A stretch of 64,000 nt of DNA, taken from positions 620,001 through 684,000 of the forward strand of contig NZ_NESD01000002.1 of assembly GCF_003063545.1 (NCBI RefSeq), given 5' to 3'. Below, piece after piece: positions 26,570 to 37,514 of this stretch. A program made the position numbers and the translations under genes. How positions within the stretch are numbered: the stretch's first letter is position 1; each line of letters opens with the position of its first letter. This stretch comes from Limnohabitans sp. Jir61. GTDB lineage: Bacteria; Pseudomonadota; Gammaproteobacteria; Burkholderiales; Burkholderiaceae_C. A model generated the notes under the pieces. The model was given only the letters and a program-made list of their open reading frames with translations, was not told where the DNA came from and ran no database searches.

Positions 26570-27472
26570 TCAACGCAAGGCGTAACCCGCAGCAATCCCA
26601 GCAAAGACCGTCGCACCCAACCAATGGTTCAAACGAAACGCCCTAAAGCAACCGTCCCGCGAACGATCCAAGATGAGCAAAAAGTGCCACACCGCTTGCA
26701 GCCCAGCCAAGCACAGAGCAAGCGTCCAATGCCCGCTTAACTTCTCCTGCTCTAGCAACCCATACCAGCCGCACAAATACACCGCATAAAACGCCATGAT
26801 GGCTGATATGTCGTGACGACCCAAGGTAATGGCCGAGGTCTTCATGCCAATGCGAATGTCGTCGTCACGATCGACCATCGCGTACTCGGTGTCATAGGCC
26901 AACACCCAAAATAAATTGAACAACATCAAACCCCACGCTTGTATGGGTACGGCATCGCCCAAGGATTGAAGGTTGATGTCTTGCCACTCAAGGTTTGCAC
27001 TTCCCACCGCCACAAAAGCCAAGGGAATGCCAAAGCTAAACGCCACGCCCAACACCGCTTGCGGCATGGATACATAGCGTTTGGCGTAGGGATAAATCAA
27101 GGTCACGGCCAAGCCCGCAAACGACCACACGATGGCGGCAGGGTTGGTGGTCAGCACCAAGGCAAAAGCAGCCAGCGCCAGCATCGCCCCCACCCACAAG
27201 GCCTCGCGCACAGACACTGCGCCACGTGTCACAGGTCGCTCTGCCGTGCGTTTGACATGCCGGTCAAACTCACGGTCGGCCACGTCGTTGATGCAGCAAC
27301 CCGCGCTGCGCATGAGGATGGTGCCCAACACAAACACCGCCACCAAATGCCAACCGGGCCAGCCATCAGCCGCCACCCACAACGCAGAGAGTGATGGCCA
27401 TAACAACAACAACCAACCCGCAGGGCGGTTCCAACGAATCAAATCTAAGTACAGGTTCAAGCGTTCACGCAT
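26570..27472 (-). CDS. ubiA: 4-hydroxybenzoate octaprenyltransferase
   Basis: Inner-membrane prenyltransferase that attaches the polyprenyl tail to 4-hydroxybenzoate in ubiquinone synthesis. 300 residues, about eight membrane segments. The first Asp-rich motif [15 protein letters not shown] and the second [12 protein letters not shown] bind the Mg-diphosphate. Last gene of recG-oxyR-ubiA with only 11 bases after oxyR, so likely one transcript. Confidence 0.96.
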   Translation of the reverse strand: MRERLNLYLDLIRWNRPAGWLLLLWPSLSALWVAADGWPGWHLVAVFVLGTILMRSAGCCINDVADREFDRHVKRTAERPVTRGAVSVREALWVGAMLALAAFALVLTTNPAAIVWSFAGLAVTLIYPYAKRYVSMPQAVLGVAFSFGIPLAFVAVGSANLEWQDINLQSLGDAVPIQAWGLMLFNLFWVLAYDTEYAMVDRDDDIRIGMKTSAITLGRHDISAIMAFYAVYLCGWYGLLEQEKLSGHWTLALCLAGLQAVWHFLLILDRSRDGCFRAFRLNHWLGATVFAGIAAGYALR

Positions 27473-27483
27473 TCACACACCCA

Positions 27484-28449
27484 TCACGACAAACGGTTCA
27501 CGCCTGGCAGCTCGCAGGCATAGATGGCGTTGCGCAAAGCAGCAATCGCCTCATAACGCGTGAAGCTGCGACGCCAAGCCAGCACCACGCGACGCGTAGG
27601 CGGCTCACCGCCTTTGTCGTCTGTGATGGGCAAGTAGCGCACATACGTCTCTTCGCTCTTCTTGCGTTTGGCTTGTGTGTTCAATGCCTCCTTGGGCACG
27701 CTCAAACGCGGAACCAAGGTCACACCCATGCCAGCCGCCACCATGTGCTTGATGGTCTCTAACGATGAACCTTCGAAGCTCTTTTGTATGCCCTCAGCAT
27801 TGCTAGAGAAGCGTGCGAATTCAGGGCACACCTCCAACACGTGGTCGCGGAAACAATGGCCATTTCCCAGCAACAACATGGTTTCATTTTTCAGCTCTTC
27901 CGCACTCACCTGCTTCAAGGTGGCCAGTGCATGGTTGCTGGGCACGGCCGCCATGAAAGGCTCGTCGTACAAGGGCGCGGTGGCCAAGCCCGTGTCTGGG
28001 AAAGGCTCTGCCAAGATGGCGCAATCTATCTCGCCCGTGCGCAACATTTCTAGCAACTTGACTGTGAAGTTCTCTTGCAGCATCAGCGGCATTTGCGGTG
28101 TTTTTGAGATGGCTTGTCGCACCAAGCTTGGCAACAAATACGGGCCAATGGTGTAAATGACCCCCAGCTTCAATGGGCCAGCCAGCGGGTCTTTGCCACG
28201 CTTGGCAATTTCTTTGATATTGGCTGCCTGCTCCAAAACGCTTTGCGCTTGGCGAATGATTTCTTCGCCCAGCGCCGTCACTGCCACTTCATTGGCGCCG
28301 CGCTCAAACAGCTTCACATCCAACTCTTCTTCGAGTTTCTTGATAGCCACCGACAGCGTGGGTTGCGACACAAAACATGCCTCCGCCGCACGGCCAAAAT
28401 GCTTTTCGCGGGCCACGGCCACGATGTATTTGAGTTCGGTGAGGGTCAT
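27484..28449 (-). CDS. oxyR: Hydrogen peroxide-sensing regulator OxyR
   Basis: LysR-type activator of peroxide defence. The helix-turn-helix spans about residues 1-60 (HFGRAAEACFVSQPTLSVAI). The two redox cysteines stand at 199 (GNGHCF) and 208 (LEVC), the same numbers as in E. coli, so disulphide switching should work. 321 residues. It lies four bases after recG and before ubiA, an order known from other Betaproteobacteria. No catalase or ahpC gene is next to it here. Confidence 0.96.
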   Translation of the reverse strand: MTLTELKYIVAVAREKHFGRAAEACFVSQPTLSVAIKKLEEELDVKLFERGANEVAVTALGEEIIRQAQSVLEQAANIKEIAKRGKDPLAGPLKLGVIYTIGPYLLPSLVRQAISKTPQMPLMLQENFTVKLLEMLRTGEIDCAILAEPFPDTGLATAPLYDEPFMAAVPSNHALATLKQVSAEELKNETMLLLGNGHCFRDHVLEVCPEFARFSSNAEGIQKSFEGSSLETIKHMVAAGMGVTLVPRLSVPKEALNTQAKRKKSEETYVRYLPITDDKGGEPPTRRVVLAWRRSFTRYEAIAALRNAIYACELPGVNRLS

Positions 28450-28453
28450 GTTC

Positions 28454-30604
28454 TTAAGCCTTTAAGAAGTCTGATTTTCCACCCAACCAGCGGCTCACGT
28501 GCCGATCGGCCAATTCTGGGTATTTGTCCAACATCAGCGGCGCTAATTCTCTGGCCCATTGAAGCAGCTCGCCGTCTTCGGCCAAGTCCGCAAAACGCAG
28601 CAACGCAGCGCCCGATTGACGCGCGCCTAAGAACTCACCGGGCCCACGAATTTCTAAATCACGCCTTGCGATCTCAAACCCATCCGAGGTTTCCACCATC
28701 GCGCGCAACCGCTCACGCGCGGTCTCGCTCACTCGCCCACTCTCTCCTGTGGCATACATCAGCACACACGCAGATGCGGCCGCACCGCGCCCCACACGCC
28801 CGCGCAACTGGTGCAACTGACTCAGGCCAAATCGCTCTGCATGCTCAATCACCATCAGCGAGGCATTGGGTACATCCACACCCACTTCAATCACGGTGGT
28901 GCTTACCAGCACGCCCATTACACCGCTCTCAAACTGCGCCATCACCGCCTTTTTGTCAGCGGGCGGCATGCGCGAATGCAGTAAGCCCACCAGCACAGGC
29001 TTTGTACCGGGTTGGTTGAGCGCATCCATCAACAGGGCATGTGTTTCGGTGGCGTTGGTTAAATCGAGCGCTTCGCTTTCTTCAATCAGCGGGCACACCC
29101 AATACACCTGACGGCCTTCGTCCAGCTGATGGCGAATGCGCTCGATCAGCTCATCACGGCGTGACTCGGACACCAGCTTGGTCACCACAGGCGTGCGGCC
29201 CGGCGGCAACTCGTCGAGGGTGGACACATCAAGGTCAGCGTAATAGCTCATGGCCAAAGTGCGCGGAATGGGCGTGGCGCTCATCATCAGCATGTGCGGC
29301 TCTTGCTGTGGCATGCCGTCGTGCGTGAGCATCTTCTCGCGCAGGGCCAAACGCTGAGCCACACCGAAGCGGTGCTGCTCGTCGATGATGGCTAGCGCCA
29401 AGTTTTTGAAGACTACTTGTTCTTGAATCACCGCATGCGTGCCCACCACCAAGGCGGCTTCGCCACTGGCAATGAGGCCTAGCATTTCTGTGCGTTCTTT
29501 TTTCTTTTGGCTACCCGTGAGCCACGCCACGCGCTTGCCCAGCGGTGTGAGCAACGGCTCTAGCCAGCCAATGAGTTTGCGAAAGTGTTGTTCGGCCAGA
29601 ATTTCGGTCGGGGCCATCAGCGCACATTGCCAGCCGCCATCCATCGCCACAGCTGCGGCCAATGCCGCCACCACGGTTTTGCCAGAACCCACATCGCCTT
29701 GCAGCAAGCGGTGCATAGGTACTTGGCGCATCAAGTCTTGTGCAATCTCTTCGCCCACGCGGCGTTGCGCGCCGGTCAAACCAAATGGCAACACGCCCAA
29801 CAACTGCTCGTGCAAACCGTCCTTTGTCAAAACCAAAGCCGGCGCACGCAGCTCGTCACGCGCACGCTTGGACTGCAGCTGCGACAACTGCTGCGCCAGC
29901 AGTTCTTCGGCTTTCAACCGTTGCCACGCGGGGTGCGTGCGGTCTTCCAACTGCGCCAGCGATACGTCGGGCGTGGGGTGGTGCAAAAAGTGCAGCGACT
30001 GCTCAAGACTCCAAGCCTTCGCGCCAGCGCTCATGGCAGAGCGCGGCATGTACTCAGGTGGAATCGTCTCGACAAACGCGCCATGCCGTGCCGCATGTAC
30101 CAGCCCGCTGTGCACCGCCTTGCGCAAATACACCTGTGGCAAACCCGCCGACGTGGGGTAGACCGGCGTGAGTGCATTGGGCAGCTCGCCACCCGCCATG
30201 TGAAAGCTGGGGTGCATCATGGTGCGGCCCATAAAGCCCCCCTTCACCTCGCCACGCAGACGCAGGCGGTTGCCCACCGCCAAAGCTTTTTGTTGGGATG
30301 GGTAAAAGCTGAAAAAGCGCAGCGTGCACGTATCCGAGCCATCGTCCACCACCACCAACAATTGGCGGCGTGGTTTGTAGGCAATGTCGCACGACACCAC
30401 CGTGGCTTCGATTTGCGCCATGTCGCCCTCGCGCGTGTCGGCCAACCGCACGATGCGCGTTTCGTCTTCGTAGCGCAGGGGCAGGTGCAAGGCCAAATCA
30501 ATGTCGCGGTCCAGCCCAAGCTTGCGCAACGCTTTTTGCGGTGCGGAGAGGGGTTTGTTGTCCGTTTTGGCTTCAGGCTTCACGGATGGCTTGGCGCGAG
30601 TCAT
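28454..30604 (-). CDS. recG: ATP-dependent DNA helicase RecG
   Basis: Branch-migration helicase that reverses stalled forks and processes recombination junctions. 716 residues: an N-terminal wedge (OB) domain at about 60-150, then helicase motifs [23 protein letters not shown] (DEQH box), [16 protein letters not shown], and [11 protein letters not shown]. The start region overlaps the divergent queA promoter zone. oxyR follows after four bases. Confidence 0.97.
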   Translation of the reverse strand: MTRAKPSVKPEAKTDNKPLSAPQKALRKLGLDRDIDLALHLPLRYEDETRIVRLADTREGDMAQIEATVVSCDIAYKPRRQLLVVVDDGSDTCTLRFFSFYPSQQKALAVGNRLRLRGEVKGGFMGRTMMHPSFHMAGGELPNALTPVYPTSAGLPQVYLRKAVHSGLVHAARHGAFVETIPPEYMPRSAMSAGAKAWSLEQSLHFLHHPTPDVSLAQLEDRTHPAWQRLKAEELLAQQLSQLQSKRARDELRAPALVLTKDGLHEQLLGVLPFGLTGAQRRVGEEIAQDLMRQVPMHRLLQGDVGSGKTVVAALAAAVAMDGGWQCALMAPTEILAEQHFRKLIGWLEPLLTPLGKRVAWLTGSQKKKERTEMLGLIASGEAALVVGTHAVIQEQVVFKNLALAIIDEQHRFGVAQRLALREKMLTHDGMPQQEPHMLMMSATPIPRTLAMSYYADLDVSTLDELPPGRTPVVTKLVSESRRDELIERIRHQLDEGRQVYWVCPLIEESEALDLTNATETHALLMDALNQPGTKPVLVGLLHSRMPPADKKAVMAQFESGVMGVLVSTTVIEVGVDVPNASLMVIEHAERFGLSQLHQLRGRVGRGAAASACVLMYATGESGRVSETARERLRAMVETSDGFEIARRDLEIRGPGEFLGARQSGAALLRFADLAEDGELLQWARELAPLMLDKYPELADRHVSRWLGGKSDFLKA

Positions 30605-30671
30605 GGGACAATTGTGCCTCTGTCATCTGATCCCCTTCAACTTGGAACGGGCCCGTCCGGCCCTCAAGCAC

Positions 30672-32943
<2,272 letters not shown>

Positions 32944-32952
32944 TACGGATCA

Positions 32953-32974
32953 ATCATGTGGGAACCCACATGAT
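32953..32974. promoter_or_regulatory. Perfect 10-bp palindrome upstream of dctA
   Basis: ATCATGTGGG-AA-CCCACATGAT, a 10-2-10 inverted repeat nine bases after the tgt stop and 53 bases before dctA. It may be an operator for dctA or a stem after tgt; a T run is lacking, so a terminator is less likely. Confidence 0.45.
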
Positions 32975-32986
32975 GAATAGGGGTAT

Positions 32987-33026
32987 GAGGGGTTAAATTT
33001 CTAAGGTTCATTCTTAGAAATTTTTC
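32987..33026 (+). promoter_or_regulatory. dctA ribosome-binding region bridged by a hairpin
   Basis: GAGGGG (32987-32992) is followed by a perfect 11-bp stem AAATTTCTAAG/CTTAGAAATTT (32995-33023, seven-base loop), and the ATG comes three bases after the stem. Folding of the stem would bring GAGGGG to five bases from the ATG; unfolded, the spacing is 34. No other good Shine-Dalgarno site lies close to the start. Confidence 0.5.
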
Positions 33027-34364
33027 ATGACCACTACATCCACCAAAAAACCTATCTACAAATCGCTTTACGCCCAGGTGCTGTTCGCCGTGGTCGTGGG
33101 CGTTTTGCTTGGCCACTTCTACCCACAAGTCGGCACTGACATGAAGCCTTTGGGCGATGGCTTCATCAAGCTCATCAAGATGATCATTGCGCCGATCATC
33201 TTCTGCACTGTGGTGATTGGTATCGCCGGCATGGAAGACATGAAGAAGGTGGGCAAAACCGGCGGCTTGGCGCTGCTGTACTTTGAAGTGGTCAGCACTT
33301 TGGCCCTCATCATTGGCTTGGTCATCGTCAACTTTGTGCAACCTGGTGTGGGCATGAATGTGGATGCATCCACGCTCGACACCAAGAGCATTGCCGCCTA
33401 CACAGCGCCCGGCAAGATGCAAAGCACGGTCGACTTCTTGCTGAACGTCATCCCCTCTTCAGTGGTGGATGCGTTTGCCAAAGGCGAGATCTTGCAAGTG
33501 CTGTTGTTCTCTGTGCTGTTCGGTTTTGCATTGCACAAGTTCGGCGGCCGCGGCACGATGGTGTTTGACTTCATTGAGAAGTTATCGCACGTGTTGTTTG
33601 ACATCGTGGGCATCATCATGAAAGTGGCCCCCATAGGCGCGTTTGGCGCGATGGCGTTCACCATTGGTAAATACGGCGTGGCTTCCTTGTTCTCGCTGGG
33701 CAAGTTGATGGGCACGTTCTATTTGACCTGCTTGATCTTCGTGTTTGTGGTGCTGGGCATCATCAGCAAGTTGCACGGCTTCAGCATTTGGAAGTTTGTG
33801 AAATACATCAAAGAAGAGTTGCTCATCGTGTTGGGCACGTCGTCGTCTGAATCTGTCTTGCCACGCATGATGGAAAAACTCGAAAACCTTGGCGCTCGCA
33901 AATCTGTCGTAGGCTTGGTCATTCCAACCGGCTACTCGTTCAACTTGGATGGCACATCCATTTACTTGACGATGGCTGCGGTGTTCATTGCGCAAGCCAC
34001 CGACACCCCCATGAGCCTCACGCAACAGCTCACTTTGCTGGCTGTTTTACTGCTCACGTCTAAGGGCGCAGCAGGTATCACGGGCAGCGGCTTCATTGTG
34101 TTGGCCGCGACGCTGTCAGCCGTGGGTGGCGTGCCTGTGGCGGGCTTGGCGCTCATCTTGGGGATTGACCGCTTCATGTCTGAAGCACGTGCGCTCACCA
34201 ACTTGGTGGGTAACGGCGTGGCGACTTTGGTGGTTGCCAAATGGACGGGCGACTTAGACATGCAACGCTTGCATGACGGCTTAAATAACCCAACGCCTGA
34301 AGAATTGGAAGCGCCTGAGGTCATCCTCGACCAAAAAGAAGCGCACATGGCTGCGAAGCACTAA
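33027..34364 (+). CDS. dctA: C4-dicarboxylate:cation symporter DctA
   Basis: Inner-membrane uptake of succinate, fumarate and malate with protons or sodium. 445 residues of the glutamate-transporter (DAACS) fold: eight membrane segments and two re-entrant loops. [14 protein letters not shown] is the serine-rich first loop (about residues 270-283), [14 protein letters not shown] follows in segment 7, and [15 protein letters not shown] is the second loop. There is no dctBD pair next to it. Its ATG is fixed by family start and by lack of other Met codons, which makes the leader hairpin notable. Confidence 0.96.
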   Translation: MTTTSTKKPIYKSLYAQVLFAVVVGVLLGHFYPQVGTDMKPLGDGFIKLIKMIIAPIIFCTVVIGIAGMEDMKKVGKTGGLALLYFEVVSTLALIIGLVIVNFVQPGVGMNVDASTLDTKSIAAYTAPGKMQSTVDFLLNVIPSSVVDAFAKGEILQVLLFSVLFGFALHKFGGRGTMVFDFIEKLSHVLFDIVGIIMKVAPIGAFGAMAFTIGKYGVASLFSLGKLMGTFYLTCLIFVFVVLGIISKLHGFSIWKFVKYIKEELLIVLGTSSSESVLPRMMEKLENLGARKSVVGLVIPTGYSFNLDGTSIYLTMAAVFIAQATDTPMSLTQQLTLLAVLLLTSKGAAGITGSGFIVLAATLSAVGGVPVAGLALILGIDRFMSEARALTNLVGNGVATLVVAKWTGDLDMQRLHDGLNNPTPEELEAPEVILDQKEAHMAAKH

Positions 34365-34373
34365 ACCCTAAGT

Positions 34374-34399
34374 CGAGGCTTAGCGCTTGTTAAGCCTCG
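34374..34399. terminator. Hairpin at the convergent ends of dctA and the FIST gene
   Basis: A perfect 9-bp stem CGAGGCTTA/TAAGCCTCG with an eight-base loop, ten bases after the dctA stop and overlapping the stop codon of the FIST gene. No T run on either side, so it may block RNA decay more than it stops transcription. Confidence 0.4.
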
Positions 34400-35661
34400 G
34401 TCGTGAACACCGTCAACACACCGGTGTAGCCATGCAGCGCTTGGTGCGCAATTTCGCCACCGGCAAAGAAGCCCACCAAGGGCACATCGCCCAAGGCGCG
34501 GCGCACGATTTGCAACTCCGCGCTTTCCCCGCCAAAGTGCGGGCCGCCTCGACCGGCACAACTCACGTAAATCGCCCCCGCCATTCGACGCGCAGGGTAT
34601 GGGTTGATGTTGGTATCGGCATTCAATGCACCTGCCAAATCGGCCGTCATTTCCTCGGGCTCTAAGGCTTCGCGCACTTCGGCGCAAATGCGCGTGAGAT
34701 CGGCTCTCGCAGCTGCTGCGTTGCGCTGACAAAAGGTCAAGCGCATGCCCGCTTCTACAGGTTGTGCCACGGCCACTGCTTCACGGCCTGGGTCGATGCC
34801 GATGATGTGGCGCACCAGCACCTCGTCATCAAACTCGCCTGTGCGCTTGACAGCGGGGTCATGCTCTGCGGACAAGCCCACCAAGGTCGCACGCACTTTG
34901 GCAATGGCAGGTTGGGTATTGGCGAGGCTGATTTGCAAGTCGCGCTCCAACACATGCAGCGCGGGCTCGTCATCTAAGGTGAGCACCACGTTGTTGTCGG
35001 CACTGGTGATGGTGTGCACTTTGGCAATGGGCAAACAGCCCTGAGTGACACGCGAGATCATGGCGACATCTGCATCAAAGGCCACACCACTCAAGCCACC
35101 ATGGAACACGCCCGTGGCTTTGCCCTGACCAGCCATGTTGCCGTCACCACTTTGCGCAAACTGCACCACGTCTGTTCGACTGGCCGACAAGCCACCAAAG
35201 ACATAACCACTGGCGGTGCGATGGGCCAACTCGGCAATCAGCTCAGGTACATCAGGCGTTTGCGCATCGGCATGTAACAGCGCGGTGTGCGGCACAAATG
35301 AACTGCCGCTCATCCCCGCTTGCACCAGCGGGGCCACACCACTGAACACGCGGTAGTGCTCGGGCGAGATGTCACACAGCATCACACTGAGGGCTGGCTC
35401 GTCAAAGTACTCGACGTTGTTAGCAGCAATGCCGACACCCACCGTGCCGGCCCAATCGGTGACTTCGGGTAGCTCAGCGCTCAGGTGCGTCAAGATGTGC
35501 TGAGCATCAGCAGCATAGTGGTCTGTGATGTAGATCAGCCCAAGGTGCGGCGCATCGGCGTACTCGGCCAAGGCCATGTGAGCGCGCAGCTGCGCGAGCA
35601 CCAAACCTGCGGCCATCTCCCACTTTGGGTGGGTGGCGTGGCCGTAGGGGAAGAGTTTCAT
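34390..35661 (-). CDS. FIST domain sensory protein
   Basis: Cytoplasmic two-domain FIST_N/FIST_C protein, 423 residues, a family thought to bind small ligands such as amino acids. The N-terminal half contains GTVGVGIAANNVEYFDEPAL and the C-terminal half ARRMAGAIYVSCAGRGG and LVGFFAGGEIAHQALHGYTG, a conserved FIST_C ending. There is no kinase, GGDEF or receiver domain attached, so any output must be through a partner. Its ATG overlaps the phaM stop in ATGA fashion. Confidence 0.85.
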   Translation of the reverse strand: MKLFPYGHATHPKWEMAAGLVLAQLRAHMALAEYADAPHLGLIYITDHYAADAQHILTHLSAELPEVTDWAGTVGVGIAANNVEYFDEPALSVMLCDISPEHYRVFSGVAPLVQAGMSGSSFVPHTALLHADAQTPDVPELIAELAHRTASGYVFGGLSASRTDVVQFAQSGDGNMAGQGKATGVFHGGLSGVAFDADVAMISRVTQGCLPIAKVHTITSADNNVVLTLDDEPALHVLERDLQISLANTQPAIAKVRATLVGLSAEHDPAVKRTGEFDDEVLVRHIIGIDPGREAVAVAQPVEAGMRLTFCQRNAAAARADLTRICAEVREALEPEEMTADLAGALNADTNINPYPARRMAGAIYVSCAGRGGPHFGGESAELQIVRRALGDVPLVGFFAGGEIAHQALHGYTGVLTVFTTEA

Positions 35662-36353
35662 CGCTTCGATTTTGCCGCGGTTTTACGCGCTGGGGTTTTA
35701 CGCGCAGCTGTTTTTCGAGCAGCAGGCTTCTTAGCTGCAGGCTTGCGCACGGCTGCTTTTGCTGCTGGCTTTTTTGCGGCGGGCTTTCCAGCTTCGGTCG
35801 ATGCATGTGCGTGCGCACGGTCGGCCATGTCTTTCATGGCATGTGTGGCAATGTGCTGAAACTGATCGGTCAGGGCACCCCACCAGTGAGATGGATCAAC
35901 ACCTGCTGTTTTTTTACTGCGAGGCTTGCTGGCTTTGGGCTTGGCCTCTTCATGTTCGGTTTCTTCGTGTGCAGGCTCTTCATGCGCCGCCTCAGCTTGC
36001 GTGAAGGTGTACTTAGGCTGAGCTGGCTCAGCAGGCGCTACCGCTTGGGGCTTGACCTTGAGCGAGTCGGCCAAGTCGTTGAAGCTCATGTTCATGCCCT
36101 TCAAGGTATTGAGGGTCATGCGCTGCACTTCAAGGGCTTGAATCGTGGCTCCCACGGCTTTGCTGTTTTGCTCAAGCCAAAACTGAACGGTCTTGAGCTC
36201 TTGAATGCGCTTCTCCAGCTCTTCAGGGTCGAGCGTGGGAGCAACCCAGCCCGGCGCAGCAGTCGATGTGGTTCCACCTCCGGGCGTGAGGTTCTTTAAA
36301 AAATCGAAGCCCGGAACGAACTTGGTGAAATCAAAACCGGCGGGGTTGGTCAT
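35658..36353 (-). CDS. phaM: PHB granule regulator PhaM
   Basis: Polyhydroxybutyrate granule-associated protein that in Ralstonia activates PHB synthase and anchors granules to the nucleoid. 231 residues. The N-terminal half has the phasin-like part KFVPGFDFLKNLT and a helix around IQELKTVQFWLEQNSKAVGA; the middle is Glu/His-rich; the C-terminus (about residues 185-231) is a histone H1-like Lys-Pro-Ala-Ala repeat for DNA binding. AGGAG precedes the ATG. No phaC or phaB is nearby. Coupled to the FIST gene. Confidence 0.88.
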   Translation of the reverse strand: MTNPAGFDFTKFVPGFDFLKNLTPGGGTTSTAAPGWVAPTLDPEELEKRIQELKTVQFWLEQNSKAVGATIQALEVQRMTLNTLKGMNMSFNDLADSLKVKPQAVAPAEPAQPKYTFTQAEAAHEEPAHEETEHEEAKPKASKPRSKKTAGVDPSHWWGALTDQFQHIATHAMKDMADRAHAHASTEAGKPAAKKPAAKAAVRKPAAKKPAARKTAARKTPARKTAAKSKR

Positions 36354-36415
36354 GTCTGTCTCCTATATGTATATGTCGCATTAAACCAAACCCCAACCCA
36401 CACTAGGCTGACAGC

Positions 36416-36925
36416 TTAGTGCTTGTGATCGCCGTGGCTATGCTCGCTGTGATTGTGCGTGCTGTGGTCGTGGCTAGGCATGGCGGGTGGCTGCATGCCC
36501 ACCAACAGCTTCAACTCGAAATTCGACTTCACACCTTTAGCGTCTTGCAAAGTGAGCGTCATTGGGACAGTAGTGTCTTTGGTCAAAGGCGCTTTCAAAT
36601 CCATCAACATCACGTGGTAGCCGCCGGGCTTGAGCTCGACCGCTTTGCCAGCGGGCAGATCTAAGCCATTGGGCAAGGCCGCCATCTTCATGACGTCCTT
36701 GTCCATTTTCATTTCGTGGATCTCGGCCACGCCAGCAACAGGGCTGCTGATGGCCACCAACTTGGCATTGTCTTTGGCGGTGATCTTCATGAATGCGCCC
36801 GTGGCCTTTTGACCTTGCACAGTGGCACGTGCCCATGCGTCAGTGACGGTGACGTTTTGCGCGAATGCGCTGACGGAGCAAACAGCGGTGAGTGCGGCGG
36901 CGATGAGGTGTTTGGCAAACTTCAT
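36416..36925 (-). CDS. Periplasmic copper chaperone PCu(A)C
   Basis: Copper(I) chaperone that delivers metal to the CuA or CuB site of terminal oxidases. 169 residues. Signal peptide 1-22 (ends SAFA); the Cu site Hx(n)MxxHxM is seen as EIHEMKMDKDVMKM plus GGYHVMLMDLK. The tail from about residue 150 is His-rich (HDHSTHNHSEHSHGDHKH), an added metal-binding segment. AAGGAG precedes the ATG. Last gene of the copper operon, 15 bases after the YcnI gene. Confidence 0.92.
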   Translation of the reverse strand: MKFAKHLIAAALTAVCSVSAFAQNVTVTDAWARATVQGQKATGAFMKITAKDNAKLVAISSPVAGVAEIHEMKMDKDVMKMAALPNGLDLPAGKAVELKPGGYHVMLMDLKAPLTKDTTVPMTLTLQDAKGVKSNFELKLLVGMQPPAMPSHDHSTHNHSEHSHGDHKH

Positions 36926-36940
36926 AAAAACTCCTTGGGG

Positions 36941-37486
36941 TTAATGGTGGTGTTCGTGTGCGGGTGCTGGCTGCACATCCAATAAAGCTGCGGGCAATTT
37001 CAAGCCGCGCGTCGATGTGCCATTGGCGGGAATTTCTGACCAGTCATTTTGACCGCTCTCGCAAGTCTGCAATATCTTGACCCACATCGGACCAGCGCCA
37101 TCTGGCAAGCGGCCCATGAAGGCGAATTCATCAAATTGGTCATCGGGTAGCGCAGCTTCTTTGCTGACAGCCACCCAACGCAGTTCGACTACGTCATCGA
37201 TCACGGTTTTGCCGTGGCTGTTGTAGGGGGTGGCGAGTTTGGCTTTACGTGCCGCGACAGTCCAACCAAACTTTGGCTGAGGCTTAGCCCCTTGAAAGCC
37301 TGCCGGCACTTGCACAACGAGACTATGGGTTGACGAGCCGTTACAGCCGTGGCCCACGCGAAGCGTGGCTTTGTAGTAACTGCCTGCAATTGCTTTAGGT
37401 TCAGATAAAACAACGTGCGCTTGTGCGCAGGTAACCAAGGTGCTTAGCACCAAGCTCGCTGCCGTGAGTGAAAGTAGGTGTCGCAT
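36941..37486 (-). CDS. YcnI-like copper-binding periplasmic protein (DUF1775)
   Basis: Extracytoplasmic DUF1775 protein of 181 residues. The signal peptide ends at Ala-Gln-Ala (residue 23) and the mature protein begins with His (HVVLSEPKAIAGSYYKATLR), the N-terminal His brace-like ligand described for YcnI, with Trp residues downstream. GHGCNGSSTHSL and LQTCESGQNDWSEIP provide a conserved Cys pair. A short AHEHHH tail ends it. Lies between the TonB receptor and PCu(A)C and probably passes copper between them. Confidence 0.9.
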   Translation of the reverse strand: MRHLLSLTAASLVLSTLVTCAQAHVVLSEPKAIAGSYYKATLRVGHGCNGSSTHSLVVQVPAGFQGAKPQPKFGWTVAARKAKLATPYNSHGKTVIDDVVELRWVAVSKEAALPDDQFDEFAFMGRLPDGAGPMWVKILQTCESGQNDWSEIPANGTSTRGLKLPAALLDVQPAPAHEHHH

Positions 37487-37514
37487 GTCAATTGCTTTCG
37501 GGTTGATTCGTTAA

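Noticed and set aside
32944..33026. The two hairpins after tgt as ordinary terminators
   Set aside because: The first has no T run. The second is wholly AT-rich, and lies against the dctA start; control of dctA is the better reading, though I cannot exclude a weak terminator.
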